A program made the position numbers and the translations under genes. A model generated the notes under the pieces. That model was not told the DNA's origin and did not search any database. It saw only the letters and a program-made list of their open reading frames with translations. A DNA stretch of 14,179 bases from DASYTH01 sp035942955 (lineage in GTDB: Bacteria; Actinomycetota; Actinomycetes; Mycobacteriales; Pseudonocardiaceae). Shown here piece by piece: positions 1 through 5,860 of this stretch (the first letter of the stretch is position 1; every line of letters starts with the position of its first letter). The stretch spans positions 1 to 14,179 of the forward strand of contig NZ_DASZCQ010000115.1 of NCBI RefSeq assembly GCF_035942955.1, in the 5' to 3' direction.

Positions 1-19
1 CTGTAGCACCACAAAGGAC

Positions 20-256
20 TCACGACACCTCGCGGTCGCCGATGCGGGGAAACGGCTTGGTGGAGAACACCACCTCGACCGGCACCTCGAAGTACTCGGC
101 GATCCGCAGCGCCAGGTAGAGGCTGGGGCTGTACTCGCCGCGCTCGAGGTAGCCCACCGTCTGGTAGTGCACCCCGAGCGCGTCGGCGAGCTGCCGGCGG
201 GTGATCCCACGCTCCACACGCAACATCGCGATCCGGTTGTAGATCGTCTCAGTCAT
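20..256 (-). CDS. Small Cro/CI (XRE)-family transcriptional regulator
   Basis: This 78-residue protein is almost entirely one helix-turn-helix domain. Residues 7-62 read as the five-helix Cro/CI fold, with the HTH around RRQLADALGVHYQTVGYLERG (20-40) and the usual ERGEYSPSLYLALRIAEYF following. Proteins of this size and pattern are DNA-binding regulators commonly encoded beside membrane-protein or ABC-transporter genes. The ATG at 254-256 overlaps the permease stop as ATGA, so it is the last gene of the ABC operon and probably translationally coupled. Longer upstream readings of this frame are shadow of the permease gene. The downstream end is close to the window edge and no terminator is visible. 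I infer that it autoregulates the operon, possibly at the promoter near 2109-2136. There is no visible ligand-binding domain, so the signal is unknown. Confidence 0.9.
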   Translation of the reverse strand: MTETIYNRIAMLRVERGITRRQLADALGVHYQTVGYLERGEYSPSLYLALRIAEYFEVPVEVVFSTKPFPRIGDREVS

Positions 257-1107
257 AGGCGCTGCAATGCCTTCTGCCGGCGTTCCTCCACATTGGACCC
301 GGATTCCCCGCGGGCCATCCGGCGCAGCACCACGGGCGCGATCAGCAGCCCGATGACGGACCACGCGCCGAGCACCGCGACGGTCTCCAGGTGCCGCCAG
401 GACTGGCCGATCTCCACCGCGGCCGCCTCGTCCGGCAGCAACGCCGAGCGTATCCCCAGCCCCACCCAGTAGAACGGGAAGACCTGCGCGATGCCCTGCA
501 GCCAGCCGGCAAGCGCGGTGATCGGGTAGAAGATGCCGGAGATCGCGACCAGCCCGCCGGACAGGAAGAACAGCCAGCCGCCGACCGCTCGCGGACTGCG
601 CACGACGGAGCCGATGATCAATCCGAGCGGGACGCTGGCCACCAGTCCGAGCGACCCGAGCCACAGCAGGGTCAGCAGGCCGCCGGGTCCGCCGGCGAAC
701 AGCCCGTCGAACAGCAGCACGCCGGGGATCAGCAGGATCACCAGGAAGGTCACGGTGTCCAGGGCGGTCCGCGTGATCATGCCGGTCACGTACCCGACCA
801 TGCCGTTGGGCACCGCCTTGGCCCGCAGCAGCGTGCCGTCCTCGCGCTCGGCGGACAGCAGCACGGCCACGGCGGTCATCGGGCCGTATACGAGCATCAT
901 GCCGATCACACCGGGCAGCGACAGCGATGCCAGCGGCAGCGTGGTTCCCGCGACGGTCGTGTCGCGCATGAAGAACAGCACGCCGAGCAGCACGACCGGC
1001 ACCATCAGGTAGTTGCCGAACAGCTCCTGCGGCCTGGTGATCGTGGCCCGGAACTCGATCCAGCCGCGGGCCAGCCCGATGCGCAGCGCGTACGCCGTGG
1101 GGTTCAT
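253..1107 (-). CDS. ABC-2 type transporter permease (DrrB-like)
   Basis: This 284-residue integral membrane protein is the permease of the exporter whose ATPase is encoded just upstream. About six hydrophobic segments are visible, near residues 33-48, 65-85, 113-133, 142-165, 175-197 and 243-262. The cytoplasmic motif EREDGTLLRAKAVP (87-100) is typical of ABC-2 permeases and of the region that contacts the ATPase. The C-terminus is charged (RRMARGESGSNVEERRQK). The ATG at 1105-1107 overlaps the ATPase stop by ATGA, and its own stop overlaps the regulator start the same way. The family exports drugs, lipids or polysaccharide precursors; the substrate here cannot be read from sequence. A longer reading of this frame, starting inside the ATPase gene, is non-coding shadow. 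Confidence 0.92.
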   Translation of the reverse strand: MNPTAYALRIGLARGWIEFRATITRPQELFGNYLMVPVVLLGVLFFMRDTTVAGTTLPLASLSLPGVIGMMLVYGPMTAVAVLLSAEREDGTLLRAKAVPNGMVGYVTGMITRTALDTVTFLVILLIPGVLLFDGLFAGGPGGLLTLLWLGSLGLVASVPLGLIIGSVVRSPRAVGGWLFFLSGGLVAISGIFYPITALAGWLQGIAQVFPFYWVGLGIRSALLPDEAAAVEIGQSWRHLETVAVLGAWSVIGLLIAPVVLRRMARGESGSNVEERRQKALQRL

Positions 1108-2075
1108 CGCCGCGCCTCCTCGAACTCGGCCGCCGCCTCGACGCCCTGGCCCGCCTCGTGCCGGTGCACCAGCGCCATGTAGGTGTCCTCGAGCGACGCC
1201 CTGCGCACCTCGAGGTCGTCGATCCCCTGGCCGTGCTGGGCGAACAGCTCCCGGACGAACCCGGTGGCGTCGTCGGTGGTGTGCAGGTAGTGCTCGCCGG
1301 ACCGGCTCCACCGCACCTCGGCCTTCCCGGCCACCCGCCGGGCCAGCGCCTCGGCGCTGCCGTCGGCGACGATCCGGCCGGCGGCCAGGATCAGGATCCG
1401 GTCGGCCAGCTTCTCGGCCTCGTCCAGGTCGTGCGTGGCGAGCAGGATCGTGGTGTCCTCCAGGTCGGACAGCCGGTGCACCAGGTCGTGGAAGTCCCGG
1501 CGCGCCTCCGGGTCGAACCCGGCGGTGGGCTCGTCGAGGAACAGCACCTCCGGCCGGCCGACGATGCCGATGGCGACGTCGAGCCGGCGGCGCTGCCCGC
1601 CGGACAGCGTCAGGATCCGCTGATCCGCCTGGTCGGCCAGGCCGACGGTGGCCAGCAGCTTGTCCACGTCGTACGGGCGCTCCCGGCCCGGCATGCCGTA
1701 CGGCGCGTAGTACCGGCCGAGGTGGCGCAGCAGCTCGCGCACCCGCCACTTGCCGTGGTCGCGCCAGGACTGCAGCACCACACCGATGCGGGCTCGCCAC
1801 CGCTCGTCGGCGGACATCGGGTCGACGCCGAGCACGCTGACCTCGCCGGCCGAGCGCGCCCGGAACCCCTCCAGGATCTCGATCGTGGTCGTCTTGCCGG
1901 CGCCGTTCGGCCCGAGCAGGGCGACCACCTCACCGCGGCGCGCGACGAGGTCGATCCCGCGCAGCACGTCCAGCGTGCCGTAACGCATCCGCAGGTCACG
2001 CGCCTCGATCACCACCGGCTCGGCGGATGACTCCGCTGGGTGAGCGGACGAGTCCACCGCACTGACCATCACCAT
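1104..2075 (-). CDS. ABC transporter ATP-binding protein (DrrA/CcmA-like)
   Basis: This cytoplasmic ATPase powers the ABC-2 exporter. With the chosen start it has 323 residues. All nucleotide-binding motifs are present: Walker A GPNGAGKTT (55-63), Q-loop Q102, signature LSGGQ (157-161), Walker B VLFLDEP (177-183, catalytic E182) and H-loop H215. After about residue 245 comes the extra C-terminal domain usual in DrrA-type ATPases. I chose the ATG at 2073-2075 because a strong GGGGAGG (2084-2090) sits 8 bases upstream. GTG codons at 2082-2084 and 2079-2081 are in frame but lie on or too close to that site. It is the first gene of the ATPase-permease-regulator operon. The ATP-dependent export role is secure from motifs; the substrate is unknown. 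Confidence 0.95.
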   Translation of the reverse strand: MVMVSAVDSSAHPAESSAEPVVIEARDLRMRYGTLDVLRGIDLVARRGEVVALLGPNGAGKTTTIEILEGFRARSAGEVSVLGVDPMSADERWRARIGVVLQSWRDHGKWRVRELLRHLGRYYAPYGMPGRERPYDVDKLLATVGLADQADQRILTLSGGQRRRLDVAIGIVGRPEVLFLDEPTAGFDPEARRDFHDLVHRLSDLEDTTILLATHDLDEAEKLADRILILAAGRIVADGSAEALARRVAGKAEVRWSRSGEHYLHTTDDATGFVRELFAQHGQGIDDLEVRRASLEDTYMALVHRHEAGQGVEAAAEFEEARR

Positions 2076-2108
2076 CGACACCACCTCCCCATACGATGCC
2101 TTGTGCGA

Positions 2109-2136
2109 AAGATAGCAGACCTACTACATACTTCAA
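2109..2136 (-). promoter_or_regulatory. Putative promoter of the ABC-exporter operon
   Basis: Read on the minus strand, TTGAAG (2131-2136) and TATCTT (2109-2114) are separated by 16 bases, with 4/6 matches to each housekeeping hexamer. The predicted transcript would start near 2102 and give a leader of about 27 bases containing the GGGGAGG site. The stretch is clearly more AT-rich than its surroundings. On the plus strand TACTTC occurs twice (2129-2134 and 2143-2148) around the -35 hexamer, which could be an operator for the operon's own HTH regulator. This is a motif match only. Confidence 0.45.
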
Positions 2137-2445
2137 TAGCTCTACTTCCCGAAGCACGTGGTGGTTGAGCGCGCATCAGACCGTGGGTGGACCCGCGATG
2201 CACCCGTGGTCGGGGTTTCCCTGATATTCCCCTGGGATGAACCTCAATTCGTGGTCTTCGGGCATGTTCACCTGCCACCATCTGTTGTAGCGAGTGGACC
2301 GAGGGGAGGATGGCCGTGCGCAGCTATGGGGTGACGCAGCCGTGCGGCCGTCGACCCGATCGGGTGGCAGGTGTAGCGTTCCGCCACCCCGCTGCCAAGA
2401 TCGAGGACGGCGGGGCATCCGCGGATCGGACCCACGGGGCCGCTC
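2137..2445. other. Divergent intergenic region with two tiny candidate ORFs and an inverted repeat
   Basis: About 310 bases lie upstream of the ABC promoter and before the DedA start. No gene of ordinary size is credible here. I see one short ORF on each strand (2176-2265 minus and 2310-2453 plus, listed separately). I also see an 11-bp perfect inverted repeat, CACCTGCCACC at 2269-2279 and GGTGGCAGGTG at 2363-2373, 83 bases apart. Base composition is less GC-rich than in the genes. I could not place a convincing promoter for dedA. Confidence 0.5.
2176..2265 (-). CDS. Candidate 29-residue small ORF (uncertain)
   Basis: A minus-strand ATG (2263-2265) begins a 29-codon frame ending TGA at 2176-2178. 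The peptide is acidic at its N-terminus (MPEDHE) and ends in a Gly/Pro-rich stretch with one cysteine (HGCIAGPPTV). GGTGGCAGGTG lies just upstream and could act as a ribosome site. Only about 60% of third positions are G or C, well below the neighbouring genes, which argues against ordinary coding. It lies on the same strand as, and just upstream of, the exporter operon promoter, so a leader or secreted-peptide role is imaginable, but I recognise no family. Confidence 0.2.
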   Translation of the reverse strand: MPEDHELRFIPGEYQGNPDHGCIAGPPTV

Positions 2446-2453
2446 ATGCTTGA
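2310..2453 (+). CDS. Candidate leader ORF overlapping the dedA start (uncertain)
   Basis: A 47-codon frame starts at ATG 2310-2312, or at GTG 2316-2318, which lies 6 bases after GAGGGGAGG (2301-2309). That is the strongest ribosome-binding sequence in the region. The frame ends TGA at 2451-2453, overlapping the first 8 bases of the DedA coding sequence. DedA itself has only a weak CGGGG upstream of its ATG, so translational coupling through this ORF would explain how it is translated. The encoded peptide (47 or 45 residues depending on start) is Arg/Ala/Gly-rich with no recognisable motif. It may equally be an untranslated leader. Confidence 0.25.
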   Translation: MAVRSYGVTQPCGRRPDRVAGVAFRHPAAKIEDGGASADRTHGAAHA

Positions 2454-3105
2454 TCTGCTGAACAGGATGACCGAGCTGCTCGACGGCATGCTCGGCAGTC
2501 CCTGGCTGTGGGCGATCGTCTTCGTGGTGTCCGCGCTGGACGCGCTGCTGCCGTTCATGCCAAGCGACACCTCGGTGATCGTGGTCGGGGTGCTGGTGGC
2601 GCCCGATCCCCGCCCGCTGATCGTGCTCATCGTGCTGGCCGCGGCCGGCGCGCTGGCCGGCGACCTGCTCGGCTACCTGATCGGCCGGCGCGGCGGCGCG
2701 TTCGTGCTGCCCCGGCTGACGGCCGACGAGCGCGGCCGGCGCCGGCACGAGTGGGCGAAGGCCCAGCTCCGGCGGCACGGCAGCATGCTGATCATGGTGG
2801 CCCGGTACATCCCGGGCGGCCGGGTGGCCACCATGCTCTCGGCCGGCGCCCTGCACTACCCGCTGCGCCGGTTCCTGATCGTCGAGGTGATCGCCACCAG
2901 CGTCTGGGCGGCGTACTGCGCGCTGATCGGCTACCTGGGCGGGGCCACCTTCCAGCACAACATGCTCGGGGGCATGGCGCTCGCGCTCGGCATCGGCGCC
3001 GTGATCATGGTGCTGCTCGAGGTCGGGCGGCGGCTGTGGGCCCGGCGCCGGCCGCCCGAGTCGCCCGCGTACGCCACCAGCCGGTTCGACGCCCCGGTGA
3101 ACTAG
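2446..3105 (+). CDS. DedA-family membrane protein
   Basis: This 219-residue polytopic inner-membrane protein belongs to the DedA/SNARE-associated (VTT) family. Bacterial members act in membrane homeostasis, and several are reported to flip undecaprenyl phosphate or phospholipids. Visible family features are the re-entrant-loop region DALLPFMPSD (32-41), the Gly-rich GDLLGYLIGRRGG (72-84) and the conserved RYIPGGR (120-126), with hydrophobic segments near 20-38, 43-80, 140-165 and 175-193. The C-terminus is basic and proline-rich. The length is normal for the family. ATG 2446 has a poor Shine-Dalgarno sequence; a second in-frame ATG at 2467 is possible. It lies 21 bases upstream of the winged-helix gene and could be co-transcribed with it. 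The physiological substrate here is unknown. Confidence 0.93.
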   Translation: MLDLLNRMTELLDGMLGSPWLWAIVFVVSALDALLPFMPSDTSVIVVGVLVAPDPRPLIVLIVLAAAGALAGDLLGYLIGRRGGAFVLPRLTADERGRRRHEWAKAQLRRHGSMLIMVARYIPGGRVATMLSAGALHYPLRRFLIVEVIATSVWAAYCALIGYLGGATFQHNMLGGMALALGIGAVIMVLLEVGRRLWARRRPPESPAYATSRFDAPVN

Positions 3106-3111
3106 CCCGGG

Positions 3112-3129
3112 TACAGTCGCGCGCTTGTG
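3112..3129 (+). promoter_or_regulatory. Possible -10 box and leaderless start of the HTH_42 gene
   Basis: TACAGT (3112-3117) fits an actinobacterial -10 (TAnnnT). It lies 9 bases before the GTG at 3127-3129, in the 21-base gap after dedA. There is no Shine-Dalgarno sequence before the GTG, so transcription may begin at or next to the start codon. No convincing -35 is seen. Confidence 0.3.
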
Positions 3130-4311
3130 AGGATCACGGTGCAACAGCGGCGGGTTCGGCTCGCCCGCCGGCACCTGCTCGCCGCCGAGGCCCGCGCGCC
3201 CGATCCGGTCGACGTCGCCCGCGCCATGGTGGCGCTGCACGGCACCGATCCGACCACCGTGTACCTGTCGGCGTGGGCCCGGATGCACGACGGCGACGCC
3301 ACCGCACTGGAGCGGGCGCTCTACGAGGACCGGACGCTGCTGCGGCTGCTGTGCATGCGCCGCACGGTGTTCGTGCTGCCGACCGAGGTCGCCCCGATCG
3401 CCAGGGCCGCCTGCTCCCTGGCGGTCGCCGCCAGGGAGCGCCGGCAGCTGCTGTCCTGGCTCAGCGCGGCCGGGATCGTTGACGCGAAGGACGCCGAGCG
3501 CTGGCTGGCCGGCGTCGAGGAGGCCGCGCTGCGGGCGCTGGCCGCGCGCGGCGAGGCGACCGCCGCCGAGCTCAGCGCGGACGACCCGCGACTGCGCGCG
3601 GAGATCGTGCTGGCCAGGGGCAAGGCGTACGAGGGCAAGGTGCGGGTGGGCAGCCGGGTGCTGCTCCTGCTCGCCGCGGAGGGACGCGTCGTGCGGGGCC
3701 GGCCGCTGGGCTCGTGGACCTCCACCCAGTTCCGCTGGAGCCCGGCGGAGCGCTGGTGGCCGGGCGGGCTGCCGGACCTGCCGGTCACCGACGCCGAGGC
3801 GGAGCTGGCCCGCCGCTGGCTGGCCACATTCGGCCCGGCCACGGTCGACGACCTGCGCTGGTGGACCGGCTGGGCGGTGACGCCGACCCGGCGTGCCCTC
3901 GCCCGGATCGGCGCGGTCGAGGTGGACCTGGACGGCCGGCCCGGCCTCGTCCTGCCGGACGACCTCGAGCCGGAGCCCGAACCCGAGCCATGGGTGGCGC
4001 TGCTGCCGGCCCTCGACCCCACGCCGATGGGCTGGACCCACCGGGAGTTCTACCTCGGCGGGCACGGCACGGCGCTGTTCGACCGGACCGGCAACGTCTC
4101 CCCTACCGTCTGGTGCGACGGCCGGATCGTCGGCGGCTGGGCCCAGCGCAGGTCCGGCGAGATCGCCTACCGCCTGCTTGACGACGTCGGCTCGGAGAGG
4201 GTCGCGGCGATCGAGCGGGCCGCCGCTGAGCTCACCGAGCGGCTCGGCCCTGTTCGCCTCTCCCCCCGCGCCCGCACGGCGTCGCCGGTGGAGCGCGAGC
4301 TGCTGGGCTAG
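3127..4311 (+). CDS. Winged-helix DNA-binding protein, HTH_42 (AlkZ/YcaQ-like) superfamily
   Basis: This 394-residue protein matches the HTH_42 superfamily of tandem winged-helix proteins. The superfamily includes the DNA glycosylases AlkZ and YcaQ (AlkX), which excise alkylated bases or unhook interstrand crosslinks. Supporting features are the N-terminal helix VDVARAMVALHGTDPTTVYLSAWAR (29-53), a winged-helix region around 100-230 (RRTVFVLP and TSTQFRWSP are typical), and the C-terminal WALLPALDPTPMGW-like segment with GNVSPTVWCDGRIVGGWAQR. At the position of the AlkZ catalytic QxQ or YcaQ QxD motif it has H38-G39-T40-D41, so glycosylase activity is not assured. A GTG start at 3127 was chosen for its N-terminal basic helix; GTG 3139 is also in frame. 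Its stop shares CTAG with the convergent phospholipase gene. Confidence 0.85.
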   Translation: MRITVQQRRVRLARRHLLAAEARAPDPVDVARAMVALHGTDPTTVYLSAWARMHDGDATALERALYEDRTLLRLLCMRRTVFVLPTEVAPIARAACSLAVAARERRQLLSWLSAAGIVDAKDAERWLAGVEEAALRALAARGEATAAELSADDPRLRAEIVLARGKAYEGKVRVGSRVLLLLAAEGRVVRGRPLGSWTSTQFRWSPAERWWPGGLPDLPVTDAEAELARRWLATFGPATVDDLRWWTGWAVTPTRRALARIGAVEVDLDGRPGLVLPDDLEPEPEPEPWVALLPALDPTPMGWTHREFYLGGHGTALFDRTGNVSPTVWCDGRIVGGWAQRRSGEIAYRLLDDVGSERVAAIERAAAELTERLGPVRLSPRARTASPVERELLG

Positions 4312-5756
4312 CCGTCGACCAGGAGGCCGCGCAGCGGGCCCTGGAGTCGGCTGGCGCGGCGGGAGACGCCGGGCAGCAGGGTGAGCCGGTGGGTCGGAGG
4401 GAGGCCGGCCGCCTGGCGTTCGGCCTGCTCCTCGGCGGTGGGGCGCCAGAGGCGGTCGACGACGTCGGCCGGGTCGCCGTCGACGTCGGAAACCGGGCGC
4501 TGGAGGTGCTCGGCCCACAGGCGCAGCCGGGTGGCCCGGACCAGGTCGGCGTCGTCGGTGCTGACGTTGACCTCGGTGTCGTTGAACAGTGAGTGCTCGT
4601 TGAGGTTGGCCGAGCCGATCGTCATCCACTCGTCGTCGACGATGCCGATCTTGGCGTGCACGTAGACCGGGGCCGAGCGCTCGCCGTCGTGCGCGGTGAT
4701 CGTCGCGCCGAGCAGCCGCCGGCCGCCGTCGTCGGCGTCGATCAGGCGGGCCAGCTGCCCGCGGGTGGTGTCGGCGCCGTTGCTGGGCCTGCGGGGCAGC
4801 AGAAGGACCACCCGGAACGCCGGGTCGGGTGGCCGGCGCAGCTTGTCGATGAGGATCTCGGTGATCTCCGGGGACCAGAGGAACTGGTTCTCCAGGTAGA
4901 CCAGCCGCCGGGCGGAGCGCAGCGCGCGCAGGTAGCCGTCGAGGAGCGTGAACTCACCGCGCGGCGCGAACTCGTAGGTCCGCTCCGGGATCGTGCGGAT
5001 GAGCTGGGCCGTCGTGCCGCCCGCTTGCTCGGGTACGGCCGGCGGGGGCAGCTGCTCCCCGGTGATCTCGTTCCACCGCCGGCGGAAGTGGTCGGCCACG
5101 TCGGCCACGACCGGACCGGAGAGCCTGGCCGTCACGTCGTGCCAGCCGAGCGGGCGGTCGGCGGGGTGCTCGCGGCTGTCGTGCCGATCTCCTTGCAGGG
5201 CGGTGAAGTCCATGCCGCCGACGAACGCCGTGCCGCCGTCGACGATCATCAGCTTCTCGTGGTGGCAGTGCAGGGTGCGCTCGCGGGCGTCGAGCGCGCA
5301 GCGCACCGCGCCGTCGCGGGCGAGCTCCGCCTGCGTGGCCCTGGCCTGGGTCCTGGTCGGTTCGAATGCCGGCACCGGCGGACCGGCCCACAGCAGCACC
5401 CGGACCGGCACCCGCCTGGCGGCCGCGGTCAGCAGCTCGCGCAGGGTCGGGGCGCCCGGCTCGCGGGTGAGCCGGAAGTCGGGGCTGGCATGCCAGTTGG
5501 CGATGTGCACCGACGAGGTCGCGCCCTCGATTGCCGCGCGCATGGCCGGCAGCGCCTCCTCGCCGTCGATCAGCACGTCGATCCGGTTGCCGTCGCGGAC
5601 CGGGGCGCGCGCGGCGAACCCGCCGCGGTCCCCGTCGAGCACCGATCCCCAGCCGAGCCGGCGTAATCGGCGGGCGTGGTGCTCGCTCAGCAGCCCTTCC
5701 AGCCGGTCGCCGAGCCGTTCGTCCAGCCAGTCCACCAGTGCCCGAACCCTGCTCAT
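4308..5756 (-). CDS. Phospholipase D-like / cardiolipin synthase-like protein
   Basis: This 482-residue protein of the PLD superfamily has two complete HKD motifs: H166-x-K168-x4-D173 (HHEKLMIVDGGTAFVGGMD) and H367-x-K369-x4-D374 (VHAKIGIVDDEWMTIGSANLNEHS). Two such motifs form one active site working through a phosphohistidine. The layout, with GSANLNEHSLFNDTEVNV after the second motif, resembles bacterial PLD and cardiolipin-synthase-type enzymes acting on phospholipids. I see no signal peptide and no N-terminal membrane helices, unlike classical cardiolipin synthases, so a cytoplasmic or peripheral enzyme is likely. The ATG at 5754-5756 has only a weak GGGG site upstream. It is divergent from the GH3 gene across a 104-base gap holding a dre-like palindrome, and may share that control. 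The precise lipid substrate is unknown. Confidence 0.9.
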   Translation of the reverse strand: MSRVRALVDWLDERLGDRLEGLLSEHHARRLRRLGWGSVLDGDRGGFAARAPVRDGNRIDVLIDGEEALPAMRAAIEGATSSVHIANWHASPDFRLTREPGAPTLRELLTAAARRVPVRVLLWAGPPVPAFEPTRTQARATQAELARDGAVRCALDARERTLHCHHEKLMIVDGGTAFVGGMDFTALQGDRHDSREHPADRPLGWHDVTARLSGPVVADVADHFRRRWNEITGEQLPPPAVPEQAGGTTAQLIRTIPERTYEFAPRGEFTLLDGYLRALRSARRLVYLENQFLWSPEITEILIDKLRRPPDPAFRVVLLLPRRPSNGADTTRGQLARLIDADDGGRRLLGATITAHDGERSAPVYVHAKIGIVDDEWMTIGSANLNEHSLFNDTEVNVSTDDADLVRATRLRLWAEHLQRPVSDVDGDPADVVDRLWRPTAEEQAERQAAGLPPTHRLTLLPGVSRRASRLQGPLRGLLVDG

Positions 5757-5791
5757 GGCCCCGGGTTACACCGGCGGGGCGGGCCCGAAAC

Positions 5792-5820
5792 TTGACACCG
5801 GCTATGGTTTAGACCAATCT
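5792..5820 (+). promoter_or_regulatory. Putative promoter of the GH3 gene
   Basis: A perfect TTGACA (5792-5797) is followed after 17 bases by CAATCT (5815-5820), a weak -10 that keeps the important A2 and T6. Transcription would start near 5827, about 34 bases before the ATG at 5861. The dre-like palindrome at 5803-5818 fills the spacer and part of the -10, an ideal place for a repressor. Confidence 0.4.
5803..5818. promoter_or_regulatory. DasR-type operator (dre-like palindrome)
   Basis: TATGGTTTAGACCAAT matches the published DasR-responsive element (AGTGGTCTAGACCACT type) at 12 of 16 positions. The core TGGTTTAGACCA (5805-5816) differs from the ideal TGGTCTAGACCA at one base. DasR is the GntR-family repressor of GlcNAc uptake and chitin metabolism in actinobacteria, relieved by phosphorylated amino sugars. 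Its location before a beta-N-acetylhexosaminidase gene fits the known regulon. It also faces the divergent phospholipase gene. Confidence 0.65.
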
Positions 5821-5860
5821 GGGCGCTTGTCGCCGGGGCGTCGTGGAGAGGTTGCCGCCC

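Noticed and set aside
2176..4629. An 817-codon open frame on the minus strand antisense to dedA and the winged-helix gene
   Set aside because: Its product is a low-complexity Arg/Pro/Gly/His mix without motifs, and it is the complement of two genes with clear family features. It is a GC-rich shadow.
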